DNA of 64,000 bases from Novosphingobium sp. B 225 (GCF_002198665.1 NZ_MWLM01000062.1:21795-85794), one strand, 5' to 3'; numbered from the stretch's first letter, positions 36,472 to 47,085 are shown. Translations and numbers: made by a program. The notes: generated by a model from the letters alone, not told the origin.

Positions 36472-36675
36472 ATGACGCTCGATTCCGCCGTTTTCCGCTT
36501 CGCCGGTCTGGTCGTGCTGGCCAGTCTGGCTCTGGCCCACTGGATCCATCCGGCCTGGCTGTACCTGACCGCTTTTGCCGGGCTCAACATGCTGCAGGCC
36601 AGCTTTACCGGCTGGTGCCCGGCGGCAAGCCTGTTCAGGAAACTGGGAGTGCGCCCCGGCGCGAGCTTTGATTGA
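36472..36675 (+). CDS. DUF2892-family inner-membrane protein
   Basis: 67 residues with two hydrophobic helices (8-22, 28-44) and the family end motif ASFTGWCPAASLFRKLGV. Related domains occur fused to rhodaneses (YgaP) or beside sulfide oxidation genes. Its position 12 bp after sqr fits a role in sulfur handling, perhaps movement of a sulfur species through a conserved Cys at the membrane face (inference). Confidence 0.85.
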   Translation: MTLDSAVFRFAGLVVLASLALAHWIHPAWLYLTAFAGLNMLQASFTGWCPAASLFRKLGVRPGASFD

Positions 36676-36712
36676 GCACCCGGCGATACGGCGCACTTGA
36701 ACCGGCCTGAAT

Positions 36713-36922
36713 TTGCTTTCCTGCGTCATGGCTGCCCCCACGGCCATGGCGCAGGATCCCCCGGCGGCAATCACGGACGCGCTGGCCCATGAAAGCGCGG
36801 ACTGGGGGAAAAGCCATTCGGTCCATTCGCCGCGCATGGTCATGGATGAATCCGGCATGCCGCGCGGGGCGGCACTGCTTGCCGGGATGGCAGAGCGGTT
36901 TCTGGCGACCGGGCGAGACTGA
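36713..36922 (+). pseudogene. C-terminal fragment of an M20 amidohydrolase
   Basis: The last 41 codons encode DWGKSHSVHSPRMVMDESG and PRGAALLAGMAERFL, nearly the same as the end of the M20 gene at 28938-30152. The first part has no counterpart. There are no other M20 domains, so this is a leftover of a duplicated or deleted gene. It ends 17 bp before the convergent aldehyde dehydrogenase stop. Confidence 0.75.
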
Positions 36923-36938
36923 CCAGAGCCTTTCAGGC

Positions 36939-38372
36939 CTAGATGCGCCGGATCACCAGATTGCGGATCTCGGTCATGTCTTCCATCGCAAAGCGCACGC
37001 CTTCGCGGCCAAGGCCCGAATCCTTGACCCCGCCATAAGGCATGTTGTCGACCCGGTAGGACGAGACGTCGTTGATGACGATCCCGCCCACTTCCATCCG
37101 GTCCCAGGCGTCGAGCACTTGGTGCAGGTCGCGGGTAAAGACTCCGGCTTGCAGTCCGAACTTGCTGTCGTTGACTTCCTCTACCGCCTCGTCCCAGCTG
37201 GCGAACCGCGAGAGGATCACGACCGGGCCAAAGGCTTCCTCGCGGTAGACCGCGCTGTCGCGAGCGACATCTTCCAGCAGCGTTGCCTGAAGCATCGCAC
37301 CGTCGCACTCGCCCCCGGCAAGCAGCCGGGCGCCGCCGGCCACGGCTTGATCGATCCAGCCCTTCAGCCGCTGGGCCTCTTTGGCGGAAATCATCGGGCC
37401 GATGAAGGTTTCACGATCCTTTGGATCGCCCCACTTCAGCGCCTTGACCCGTTCTGCCAGTCGATCGCGGAACGTATCGTACAGGCTGTCATGCACGATC
37501 ACCCGCTGGACGTGGATGCAGCTTTGCCCGGACTGGTAATAGCCACCGAACACGATCCGTTCGATCGCGTGATCGAGATCGGCATCCGCGTCGACCACCA
37601 CGGCGGCATTGCCGCCAAGTTCCAGCACCACCTTCTTCTTGCCGGCTCGCGCCTTCAGATCCCAGCCGACGCCGGGCGAGCCAGTGAAGGACAAGAGCTT
37701 GAGCCGTTCGTCGGTGGTGAACAGATCCGCCCCGTCGCGGCTGGCGGGCAGGATCGAGAACGCCCCTTCGGGCAGCACATCGCATTCCGCCAGCACTTCA
37801 CCCATGATCAGCGCGCCCAGCGGGGTCAGGCTGGCCGGTTTCATCACAAACGGGCAGCCAACCGCGATTGCCGGAGCGATCTTGTGCGCGGCGAGGTTGA
37901 GCGGGAAGTTGAACGGCGAAATGAAACTGCACGGCCCGATCGGAACCCGCCGCCACATCCCCATGTACCCGCGCGCCCGTTCCGAAATGTCGAGCGGCTG
38001 AACCTCGCCATAGTTACGCGTCGCTTCTTCGGCGGCGATCCGGAAGGTGTCGATCAGGCGGGTAACCTCGCCCTCGGCATCCTTGATCGGTTTGCCCGCC
38101 TCGACGCAGAGCGCATAGGCCAGCTCGTCGAACCGCTCGCGAAACCGGCGGACGCAGTGATCGAGTACGCCTTGCCGTTCGAAACTGGCCAGTTGCGCCA
38201 TCGGTTCGGCCGCGCGCACCGCCCCGGCAATTGCCGCGTCGATCACATCGGGCGTGGCCAGCGCGGTGCGAAACGCGATCTCGCCAGTGTACTTGTCGGT
38301 CACCGCCAGATCGGCGTTGGGCTGGACCGCCCGGTTGTTGAGGTAGAGCGGATAGACCTCTTGCAGCTTCAT
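36939..38372 (-). CDS. NAD(P)-dependent aldehyde dehydrogenase
   Basis: 477 residues. Family landmarks are PFNFPLNLAAHKIAPAIAVG, LLSFTGSPGVGWDLK, KKVVLELGGNAAVVV (general-base Glu), YYQSGQSCIHVQR (catalytic Cys) and KEEAFGPV-like YREEAFGPVVIL. The ATG at 38372 overlaps the stop of the ThDP enzyme upstream; the open frame beyond it to 38726 is the shadow of that gene. Coupling suggests it oxidises the aldehyde or uses the product of the ThDP enzyme. Substrate unknown. Confidence 0.92.
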   Translation of the reverse strand: MKLQEVYPLYLNNRAVQPNADLAVTDKYTGEIAFRTALATPDVIDAAIAGAVRAAEPMAQLASFERQGVLDHCVRRFRERFDELAYALCVEAGKPIKDAEGEVTRLIDTFRIAAEEATRNYGEVQPLDISERARGYMGMWRRVPIGPCSFISPFNFPLNLAAHKIAPAIAVGCPFVMKPASLTPLGALIMGEVLAECDVLPEGAFSILPASRDGADLFTTDERLKLLSFTGSPGVGWDLKARAGKKKVVLELGGNAAVVVDADADLDHAIERIVFGGYYQSGQSCIHVQRVIVHDSLYDTFRDRLAERVKALKWGDPKDRETFIGPMISAKEAQRLKGWIDQAVAGGARLLAGGECDGAMLQATLLEDVARDSAVYREEAFGPVVILSRFASWDEAVEEVNDSKFGLQAGVFTRDLHQVLDAWDRMEVGGIVINDVSSYRVDNMPYGGVKDSGLGREGVRFAMEDMTEIRNLVIRRI

Positions 38373-40048
38373 CACAGCGCCTTTGACAGCGCCTTGAGAT
38401 CCTTGTTCAGGATCTGGTCGTTTTCGGAATAGTCGACCGGACAATCGATCAGATGCACTCCCGGCGTGTCGCGGCAATGGGCCAGCAGATCGCGCAGGTT
38501 TGCGCTGGAGGTAACCCGGTGGCCGTGCGCGCCATAGCTTTCGGCATATTTGACGAAGTCCGGGTTGCCATATTCGAGCCCCCAGTCCTTGAAGCCCATG
38601 TTGGCCTGCTTCCAGCGGATCATGCCATAGGAACTGTCGTTGAGGATCAGCACCGTCAGATTGAGCCCCAGTCGGACGGCGGTTTCCATTTCCTGGCTGT
38701 TCATCATGAACCCGCCATCGCCGCAAATCGCCATGACCTTGCGGTCCGGATAGAGCATCGCGCTCATCATCGCGCTGGGCAAGCCGGCGCCCATCGTCGC
38801 CAGTGCATTGTCGAGCAGCACGGTATTGGGCAGGTAAGCGCTGTATCCGCGTGCGAACCAGATCTTGTAGACCCCGTTATCAAGGCAGATCACCCCGTCT
38901 TCAGGCATGCAATCGCGTACTTGCTGGACCAGATGGGGCGGAAAGATCGGGAAGCGGGCATCGGCGGCGAGCGGGGCGGTATGTTCCAGCTCGGCGCGGC
39001 GATAGGCCAGCATGTGGTCGAAATCCCAGCTGGGCGAAGGCGTGATCGCCTCCTTCATCTGCCACACCGCATTCGCAATATCACCGATCACTTCGATGTG
39101 CGGGAAATAGACCGGATCGACTTCGGCGGTCTTGGTCGAAACGTGGATCACTTTGGGCCCGTCGCTCTCACGCATGAAGAACGGCGGCTTTTCGATCACA
39201 TCATGGCCCAGGTTGATGATGCAGTCGCTGTCCTCGATCGCGCGGTGGACGAAATCGCCCGCTGAGAGCGCCGCGCAGCCCAGAAAGCGAGGATGGCGCT
39301 CGTCGATCACCCCTTTGCCGAGCTGGGTGGTGAGGAAGGGGATGCCGGTCGTCTCGACGAATTCGAGCAGCATCTTGCCGGTCATCTTGCGGTTCGCCCC
39401 GGCCCCGATCACCAGCACCGGCGCACGCGCATTTTCCATCGCGTGGACCGCCTGGTGGATCGATTTGGCATCGGCGGTGGGACGGCGCACCAGGCTGCGT
39501 TGCAGCGGCCGGCTGTCGGTATGTTCGTCGGCAATGTCCTCGGGCAGCTCAATATGGGTTGCGCCGGGCTTTTCTTCCTCGGCCAGCCGGAAAGCTTCGC
39601 GCACCCGGCTCGGGATATTGTCGGACGAGGCCATCTGGTGGGTGTACTTGGTGATCGGCCCCATCATCGCGCAGACATCCAGGATCTGGAACCGGCCCTG
39701 TTTGCTCTTCTTGATCGGCTTCTGCCCGGTAATCATCAGCATCGGCATCCCGCCCAGCTGAGCATAGGCCGCCGCTGTGACGAAGTTGGTTGCCCCCGGG
39801 CCCAGCGTGGCAAGACACACCCCGGTCTTGCCAGTGTGCCGCCCATAGGTTGCCGCCATGAACCCCGCGCCCTGTTCGTGCCGGGTCAGGACCAGCCGGA
39901 TCTTGCTTGAGCGCGAAAGCGAATCGAGAAAATCAAGGTTCTCTTCTCCCGGCACCCCAAAAATGTACTCACAGCCCTCGGCTTCGAGACATTCGATGAA
40001 CAGATCGGAAGCTTTTTGTTGCACGCCACGTTCGGCCATTGGTCGCAT
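38372..40048 (-). CDS. Acetolactate synthase-like ThDP-dependent enzyme
   Basis: 558 residues with the three-domain fold of the acetolactate synthase/benzoylformate decarboxylase family. The catalytic Glu is in LTRHEQGAGFMA; the ThDP-binding motif is GDGGFMMNSQEMETAVRLGL ending in LILND. An ATG three codons later (40039) is an alternative start. There is no regulatory small subunit (IlvH) and the gene is coupled to an aldehyde dehydrogenase, so a catabolic 2-oxoacid decarboxylase or carboligase is at least as likely as branched-chain amino acid synthesis. Confidence 0.88.
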   Translation of the reverse strand: MRPMAERGVQQKASDLFIECLEAEGCEYIFGVPGEENLDFLDSLSRSSKIRLVLTRHEQGAGFMAATYGRHTGKTGVCLATLGPGATNFVTAAAYAQLGGMPMLMITGQKPIKKSKQGRFQILDVCAMMGPITKYTHQMASSDNIPSRVREAFRLAEEEKPGATHIELPEDIADEHTDSRPLQRSLVRRPTADAKSIHQAVHAMENARAPVLVIGAGANRKMTGKMLLEFVETTGIPFLTTQLGKGVIDERHPRFLGCAALSAGDFVHRAIEDSDCIINLGHDVIEKPPFFMRESDGPKVIHVSTKTAEVDPVYFPHIEVIGDIANAVWQMKEAITPSPSWDFDHMLAYRRAELEHTAPLAADARFPIFPPHLVQQVRDCMPEDGVICLDNGVYKIWFARGYSAYLPNTVLLDNALATMGAGLPSAMMSAMLYPDRKVMAICGDGGFMMNSQEMETAVRLGLNLTVLILNDSSYGMIRWKQANMGFKDWGLEYGNPDFVKYAESYGAHGHRVTSSANLRDLLAHCRDTPGVHLIDCPVDYSENDQILNKDLKALSKAL

Positions 40049-40175
40049 CTCCCCGGATTGCGCGCCCTTTTCTTTTTGAGACTATCAAACCCGTCGAGTG
40101 GAGTCTCGAAGCAAATGCAGCCCGCGCGGCCCCGCGCAATTCAAGGTTGCCAAGGACAGCCCTTTGAGCAAGTGA

Positions 40176-41293
<1,118 letters not shown>

Positions 41294-41294
<1 letters not shown>

Positions 41295-42247
41295 TGGCGG
41301 GGCAATTCGACCTTGCGGGCAAGCGGGTCTGGGTGGCCGGCCACCGGGGCATGGTGGGCGGCGCGATTGTGCGGCGGCTGGCGGGCGAGAACTGCGAAGT
41401 CCTGACCGCAGGCCGCGAAGAGCTTGACCTGACCGACCAGCGCGCCGTGCTGGACTGGATGCGCCAGACCCGCCCGCAAGCGGTATTCCTGGCCGCCGCC
41501 AGAGTCGGCGGGATCATGGCCAATGCCAGCTTTCCGGTCGATTTCCTGCGTGACAACCTGCTGATCGAAACCGCGATCTTCACCGGCGCGCAGGATGTCG
41601 GCGTGGAAAAGCTGCTGTTCCTGGGCTCGTCCTGCATCTACCCCAAATTTTCCGACCAGCCGATCCGCGAGGAAGCCCTGCTGACCGGCGAACTGGAACC
41701 CACCAATCAGTGGTACGCCATTGCCAAGATCGCCGGGATCAAGCTGGCCCAGGCCTATCGCCAGCAATATGGCTGCGACTATATCAGCGCCATGCCGACC
41801 AACCTGTATGGTCCGGGCGACAACTTTGACCTCAATGCCAGCCACGTCCTGCCCGCGCTGATCCGCAAGGTCCATTTGGCCAAGCAGACCGGCGGCGCGG
41901 TCGAAGTCTGGGGCACCGGCACGCCGCGCCGCGAATTCCTTTATGTCGATGATTGCGCGGATGCCTGCGTTCATCTGATGCAGGGCTATTCCGGCGACAG
42001 CCACATCAATGTCGGTTCGGGCGAGGATATCTCGATCCTCGATCTGACCCGATTGGTGATGGACGTGCTGGACTATGCCGGCGGCGAAGTGGTGACCGAT
42101 CCGACCAAGCCCGATGGCACCCCGCGCAAGCTGATGGACAACCGCCGGCTGCGAGACCTGGGCTGGTCACCCAAGGTTGACCTGCGCGAAGGCGTGGCGC
42201 GCAGTTACCAGGCCTTTCTGGCCGGCGATGGCCGCAACGCCGGGTAG
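41294..42247 (+). CDS. fcl: GDP-L-fucose synthase
   Basis: 317 residues, epimerase/reductase. NADP loop VAGHRGMVGGAI; catalytic region LFLGSSCIYPK and YAIAKIAGIKL; MPTNLYGPGDNFD is typical. It converts the Gmd product into GDP-L-fucose, a donor for surface polysaccharides. No glycosyltransferase is adjacent, so the user of fucose lies elsewhere. Confidence 0.96.
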
Positions 42248-42251
42248 TTAG

Positions 42252-42797
42252 CTAGTTCGGCGAATCGCCTTCGGGCTGGCCTGCGGCTTCGGCCTGAGCC
42301 TTTTGGCGGGCCTCGATCTGCTTTTCCAGTTCCTCGACGCGTGACTGCGTGTCGGCGGCGTCCTTGTCGATGGTCGCAAGCCGCCGGGCGCGTTCGGCCG
42401 CGATCAGTTCGCTGAAGCGGATATCGGGCGACGTCTTCTTTTCGGCATAGGCCGCGTCAATCAGCTTGCCCGAACAGCCGGTCCACCCGCCCGCACCCAC
42501 CGGGGTGCAGCTCATCGTGCCGGTGCGGCCGACCCGTTCATAGGCCATCACCCGGTTGGTCCAGGCATCGTTCTGCGGTGAAGAGCTTTCACGCAGCGCC
42601 GACGGGATGCGATAGCGTTCAGCCTCGGCCTTGCGGGCGCAGACGGTGATGGTGTTTTCATCGTCGGCCGGGGGGCATTTGTCATCGCCATAGACGATCA
42701 GCTGGTTGACCTTAGGTTCGGGCACATCCTGCGCCGCGGCGGGCAAGGCAAGAGCCAGCGCCGGAACGGTCAGGGCGATGGCGAGCAACGGACGCAT
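42252..42797 (-). CDS. Exported protein of unknown function with coiled-coil tail
   Basis: 181 residues. The ATG at 42797 has AGGAG upstream and opens a signal peptide (LLAIALTVPALALALPAAAQ). The middle has cysteines in DDKCPPADDENTITVCARK and SCTPVGAGGWTGCSGK, possibly two disulfides. The C-terminal 60 residues are charged and helical (ERARRLATIDKDAADTQ..., LEKQIEARQKAQAEA). Similar periplasmic proteins are common in sphingomonads, but I know no function. Convergent with fcl. Confidence 0.78.
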   Translation of the reverse strand: MRPLLAIALTVPALALALPAAAQDVPEPKVNQLIVYGDDKCPPADDENTITVCARKAEAERYRIPSALRESSSPQNDAWTNRVMAYERVGRTGTMSCTPVGAGGWTGCSGKLIDAAYAEKKTSPDIRFSELIAAERARRLATIDKDAADTQSRVEELEKQIEARQKAQAEAAGQPEGDSPN

Positions 42798-42901
42798 GGC
42801 AAACTCCTTGGTGCGGCAGGCCCCTATAGGCCAGCTGCGGACTGAATGACAGCTGAAGCGCGGCCGCGCCTTGCTTCTGGTAAACAAGCGCGCCCGGTCA
42901 A

Positions 42902-43417
42902 TCAGATCCGTTCGGCCAGCCGGATCGCCGCGCGGCAGCCCAGCCGGATCGCGCCCGCCAGCAAGGGATAGGCTGGAGCCCGCTCAGCCCCCGCCGCCAG
43001 CGCGGCATCGCGGTGGGCGCGTTCATCATCGCGGAATTCGCGGATCGTGGCGGACAGTTCGGGATCGCTGTCACCCAGCTCTTCAAGCTGCTGAGTGTAA
43101 TGCCGGTCGATCTCTTCCTCGACCGCCGCGGTGCAGGCCATCGCCGCTTCCGGCCCGATCAGCGCGGTTGCCGCACCTAGTGCAAAGCCCGCAATGTCCC
43201 AGAACGGCTGCAGCGCGGTCGGCCGCACGCCGCGCTCTGCAATCAGCGCGTCGAACCGCGCCTTGTGCTCCGCTTCCTGCGCCGCCATGTGCTCGATCGC
43301 CGCGCTGTGGGGTGATCGCGCACCCATCACTGCCAGCTGCCCGGCATAGATCCGCGTCGCGCCATATTCCCCGGCATGGTCAACCCGCAGCATGCGATCA
43401 GTCACTGCCTTGTTCAT
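42902..43417 (-). CDS. coq7: Demethoxyubiquinone hydroxylase (COQ7 family)
   Basis: 171 residues, di-iron carboxylate protein. Ligand motifs are RVDHAGEYGATRIY, AAQEAEHKARFD, EEEIDRHY and FRDDERAHRD. It inserts the last hydroxyl in ubiquinone synthesis. The start at 43417 overlaps the dsbB-like stop; the longer frame to 43516 is read through the upstream gene. S41 peptidase, DsbB-like and COQ7 genes share one direction. Confidence 0.94.
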   Translation of the reverse strand: MNKAVTDRMLRVDHAGEYGATRIYAGQLAVMGARSPHSAAIEHMAAQEAEHKARFDALIAERGVRPTALQPFWDIAGFALGAATALIGPEAAMACTAAVEEEIDRHYTQQLEELGDSDPELSATIREFRDDERAHRDAALAAGAERAPAYPLLAGAIRLGCRAAIRLAERI

Positions 43418-43884
43418 GGCCTGGCTCCGCGGCCCAGCAGCCGCAGGATCAGCCCTGCACTGGCTGTGGAAATCAGAAAGTTGAACCCCGCCAGGCTGAT
43501 CCCCAGCAGCGACCACTGCACATCATCGCACCGCACGATCGGCGCATCCCAGATCGCGGCCATCGGATCGGCGGCGCCGGCGGTGGCCTTGGCGGTGCAG
43601 GCAGTCAGCCCTTCCCACCAGCCATATTCGACCCCGGCATGATAGGCCCCGATCAGCCCCGAGGCGAGGATCGCCAGCGCCGCCAGCGCGACAACCGGGC
43701 GTGACGGACGGACCATACCGACCAGCCCCAGCGCCAGTGCGGCGAAGTGCGGATAGCGCTGCCACCAGCACATCTCGCACGGGTAGAGGTTGAACACATA
43801 CTGCCCGATATAGGCCCCGCCAAGCAGCGCGGCAGGGGTCAGCAGCGCGAGCAGCGCGGCCTGGCGCAAGGGTGCTGCGGACAT
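43414..43884 (-). CDS. dsbB: Disulfide bond formation protein B
   Basis: 156 residues, four membrane helices. The first redox pair is CEMC after YIGQYVFNLYP. The second pair is Cys in LTACTAKA and VRCDDV in the second periplasmic loop. It reoxidises DsbA and hands electrons to quinones. It overlaps coq7 by four bases and starts 5 bp after the S41 peptidase stop. Confidence 0.92.
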   Translation of the reverse strand: MSAAPLRQAALLALLTPAALLGGAYIGQYVFNLYPCEMCWWQRYPHFAALALGLVGMVRPSRPVVALAALAILASGLIGAYHAGVEYGWWEGLTACTAKATAGAADPMAAIWDAPIVRCDDVQWSLLGISLAGFNFLISTASAGLILRLLGRGARP

Positions 43885-43888
43885 TCGC

Positions 43889-45277
43889 CTACTTCCCCTT
43901 TGCGGCCAGGGCGGTCACGCCAGAGCCGGTGCGGCGCAGCGTCTGGACTGCGTAATAAAGCTGGAAGTCCTTGATACTTTTGGCCTTCAACTCTTCCGCC
44001 GTCATCTTGAAGCGCGGATCGTCCTGCGTGTCTTCTTCCAGCTTCTTGTCATCGATCGCCGCTTCGTTGACGAGGTGGCGGCGCAGGTCGCTTTCGCGCA
44101 AGGCCATTTGCGAGCGCCGCCGCGCATCGGGATCGGACAGCTGCGGCACGGCCACATCGGGCCGGATCCCGCCTTCCTGCACCGACCGGCCCGACGGCGT
44201 GAAATAGCGCGCCGTGGTCAGCTTCACGGCATGTTCGTGCCGCCCATCAAGATAGAACAGCGACTGGACCGAGCCCTTGCCAAAGCTGCGCTGCCCCATC
44301 ACCAGCGCACGGCGGTGATCCTGCAGGGCCCCCGCGACGATTTCCGAAGCCGAAGCCGAACCTTCATCGATCAGCACCACCAGCGGCAGCCCGCGCGCCG
44401 TATCGCCCTTGAACGTCGCGGCCACGGCCGGGGGCAGATCGGGATAGTTGCGCATGTCATCGGCGCGGAAATACATATCTTCACCGGTGATCCGCCCGCG
44501 CTGCGAAACGATATCGCCGCTGGACAGGAACAGGTCCGACAGGGCCACGGCCTCTTCCAGGCTGCCGCCCGGATTGCTGCGCAGATCGAGCACCAGCCCG
44601 CCCAGTTTGCCGCCCGATTGCTTGCGCAGATCGGCGATCCCGTCGCGCACATAATTGCCGACGTCCTTGGAAAATTCGTTGACCGTCAACACGCCGATCG
44701 TGCCTTCCAGCGCCCAGGTGACGGGCTCCAGTTTGATTTCGCGGCGCGTCACGGTCACGTCGAACGGCTCATCCCGGCCGGGGCGGAACACCGTCAGGCG
44801 GATCTTGGTCCCGGCTTCGCCGCGCATCTGCGCCACGGCATCGTCAAGCGGAACGCCATAGATCAGCTTGCCGTCGAGGTGAGTGATATAGTCCCCCGCC
44901 TTGACTCCGGCTTCCGCCGCCGGGCTGCCGCGCAGCGGGCTGATCACCTTGACCGTTTCCTGATCCATCCCGACCGACAGGCCTAGCCCGGCATAGCCGC
45001 CATCGATCATGGTGTTGAGCCGTTCGAGCGAATTGCCCTCAAGATAGCTCGAATGCGGATCGAGCGAGGCCAGCATCCCCTCGATCGCGCCATTGATCAG
45101 CTTCTCGTCGTCAACCTTTTCGACATATTGCGCCTTGACCAGCTGGTACACGGTGGCCAGCCGCCCGAATTGCGGGCCCGAGCGCGCATCGACTGCCGCC
45201 AGCCCGGCCGTGGTCACCGGGATCAGGGCCAGCGCGGACGTGGCCAGCGCAGCGCGGAGCAAAAGGGCGGACTTCAT
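43889..45277 (-). CDS. S41-family C-terminal processing peptidase
   Basis: 462 residues. Signal peptide MKSALLLRAALATSALALIPV, a PDZ domain (about 85-170: GYAGLGLSVGMDQETVKVISPLRGSPA), then the protease domain with the nucleophile in DEGSASASEIV and the Lys in GQRSFGKGSVQ. It degrades or processes envelope proteins. The start at 45277 has AAAGG upstream; ATG 45304 is possible, and the open frame to 45889 runs through the low-GC island and is spurious. In sphingomonads this gene usually follows envC directly; here they are 5.7 kb apart. Confidence 0.93.
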   Translation of the reverse strand: MKSALLLRAALATSALALIPVTTAGLAAVDARSGPQFGRLATVYQLVKAQYVEKVDDEKLINGAIEGMLASLDPHSSYLEGNSLERLNTMIDGGYAGLGLSVGMDQETVKVISPLRGSPAAEAGVKAGDYITHLDGKLIYGVPLDDAVAQMRGEAGTKIRLTVFRPGRDEPFDVTVTRREIKLEPVTWALEGTIGVLTVNEFSKDVGNYVRDGIADLRKQSGGKLGGLVLDLRSNPGGSLEEAVALSDLFLSSGDIVSQRGRITGEDMYFRADDMRNYPDLPPAVAATFKGDTARGLPLVVLIDEGSASASEIVAGALQDHRRALVMGQRSFGKGSVQSLFYLDGRHEHAVKLTTARYFTPSGRSVQEGGIRPDVAVPQLSDPDARRRSQMALRESDLRRHLVNEAAIDDKKLEEDTQDDPRFKMTAEELKAKSIKDFQLYYAVQTLRRTGSGVTALAAKGK

Positions 45278-45511
45278 CGGCGGCACTGCCTTTCGGATTG
45301 TCATGCCCCAACCTATCGCGCCGCGCAGGTTAACACCAGATGGATTGGCGAAATGGCTCCAAGTCTCGTTCATGACAGCCTTTGTCGGTGTCGAATAGCG
45401 ACACTCCAATCGGAGCGCGCAGTTTGCAGCACGCAAAATGGAACATCCAACCCCAAATCTAGGATGTTGCCGTCCAAAGGCACACATGTATAATGAATTT
45501 GGAGGTGGGAT

Positions 45512-46600
45512 TTGAAACTGGATTTGCCTAGCCTGCTTATTACAGCAAGTTATCTGGTGCTTTCGTGTAGCCCAGAGGCAATCGCTCGTGCGGAATCCTA
45601 TCGCTCTGAGGCATCGACTGCGATCGTAGTAAATGGCCAAGAGCAGATCGAACTGAAGCAGGTAAAAGCCCTCGATGATGCGGTGGCCGCATATCAAGAT
45701 CTGTCTAGCAATTGGTTTGTTAGCGAATTGTGCGACATTCGCGAACTCTGTGACGATGAAAAATTTAACGTCAAACTGACGAAAGAATACGTCCAGTTGT
45801 TTTACACGCCAAACCTTCAATTTATCATAGATACAAATGTCTCCAACAGCATAAAGCTTGCTTCGTTTCCAATTGCTGCGGTCAATCATGCGAATTATGT
45901 TGATATCGAATCTGTTTATAGCAGACGCCTTGACATTAGTTATGTTAAACTACAGAAATCGCTATCAATTTTAACCCAAAAAACCAATGAAAATCGACGA
46001 TTTCTGTACAATTTCCCAAACGCGCAGGACAATCCATTTTTCCCTTGGCCACCGAAAACACCGAGCGATCTCGGTGACATCAGTGCCGATTTTGAAGTTA
46101 GAGGGTCTTTGGGGTCGATTGCCAATAGAATTAAACAACGAATCTCTCCAAAAGGCTATGATTCATTGCGGTACTTTAGCGTTCCGGGCGGCTTTGCAAT
46201 GGTAACGGACCTAGAGAGGGTTGCGCGACATGGGTCAATTTCACCCGAAAATCGTTGGACAGTTGGAAAGCGAGGCGGTTTCGTTAGCATCTATGACTAT
46301 TGGAACAAACTTTTAAAGGGTGAAAATGATCGGTTTAGGGTGTTTGTTTTTATAGTGACCGACGCTGACATTAGAAACGATCAAGCATTTGCAGATCAAG
46401 CTGACCTGAAAAATTGGAAGGCAATTGGCCGCCCGGGACTCAGTAATCAACGGTCAGCGGCAACGGCCTTGCCAGGAACTAAGGCATGGTTGTATGTCTA
46501 CGAATTCAAGTCGAGTCGATCCAAGGATCCTGAACTGATCCAAAATGATCGGGATCCACTTCGTATGCGGGAACACAAGCAAGCACTGGGGCTGCCATGA
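45512..46600 (+). CDS. Exported protein of unknown function in low-GC island
   Basis: 362 residues, TTG start with a strong GGAGG site. A signal-like N-terminus (LPSLLITASYLVLSC, possible lipobox, or cleavage after IARA) is followed by a globular region with no family I recognise. Segments include NWFVSELCDIRELCDDEKF, FRVFVFIVTDADIRNDQAF and AWLYVYEF. Base composition is clearly AT-richer than all neighbours and codon use includes many A/T-ending codons, a sign of recent transfer. It is translationally coupled (ATGA) to a small membrane protein. Confidence 0.75.
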   Translation: MKLDLPSLLITASYLVLSCSPEAIARAESYRSEASTAIVVNGQEQIELKQVKALDDAVAAYQDLSSNWFVSELCDIRELCDDEKFNVKLTKEYVQLFYTPNLQFIIDTNVSNSIKLASFPIAAVNHANYVDIESVYSRRLDISYVKLQKSLSILTQKTNENRRFLYNFPNAQDNPFFPWPPKTPSDLGDISADFEVRGSLGSIANRIKQRISPKGYDSLRYFSVPGGFAMVTDLERVARHGSISPENRWTVGKRGGFVSIYDYWNKLLKGENDRFRVFVFIVTDADIRNDQAFADQADLKNWKAIGRPGLSNQRSAATALPGTKAWLYVYEFKSSRSKDPELIQNDRDPLRMREHKQALGLP

Positions 46601-47007
46601 CCCACGAGATCGCCGTTCGGCGCCTGACCAAGCTCTGGCTCTTCGCGGCGATATTTTTTGCAGCATTCGCTTTTGCGCAAATGCTTGCTGGCAAATATGG
46701 TTCGGATTCAGCAATTCCTTTCAACTGGCTGAGCGCGCAAATCCTCCCAGTTGTCGGACTAATTCTTGCCGCCATATTTTCCTCACCATCCAACAAATGG
46801 AAAACATCGACTGTTGCTGGTAAAAAATATTTATTGGCGCTAGGCGCTAGCGTGGTGCAAATTGTCGCAATTTTGCTAACAATCCTTATAGAGCCTGTTT
46901 TGGAATTGTCTCCATTTGATATTTTCGACAAAACCATTGTGCTGTTTGGCATTTGGCAATGTGTGGTAACAGCTTGCGTCGGTGGTCTAATATTTGACGG
47001 TCGCTAA
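46597..47007 (+). CDS. Four-helix membrane protein in low-GC island
   Basis: 136 residues with hydrophobic segments at about 12-32, 42-62, 74-96 and 108-132 and little else. Low GC like its partner. The pair, exported or lipid-anchored protein plus membrane protein, forms a two-gene transcription unit inserted within conserved envelope genes. Function unknown. Possible themes are immunity, membrane stress or phage exclusion, but nothing in the sequence decides. Confidence 0.72.
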   Translation: MTHEIAVRRLTKLWLFAAIFFAAFAFAQMLAGKYGSDSAIPFNWLSAQILPVVGLILAAIFSSPSNKWKTSTVAGKKYLLALGASVVQIVAILLTILIEPVLELSPFDIFDKTIVLFGIWQCVVTACVGGLIFDGR

Positions 47008-47085
47008 GACGCCCACTTCCATACGGACCATGCCCGGCGCGCGATATATGGCGCGTTTGCGGCTCGCCCATCATATTGCAACTCT

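Noticed and set aside
36789..38432. 547-residue plus-strand frame opposite the aldehyde dehydrogenase
   Set aside because: Shadow of a clear enzyme gene; only its first part matches the M20 remnant, in another frame.
45278..45889. N-terminal extension of the S41 peptidase through the low-GC island
   Set aside because: It would place about 200 unrelated residues before a good signal peptide and overlaps the opposite-strand gene.
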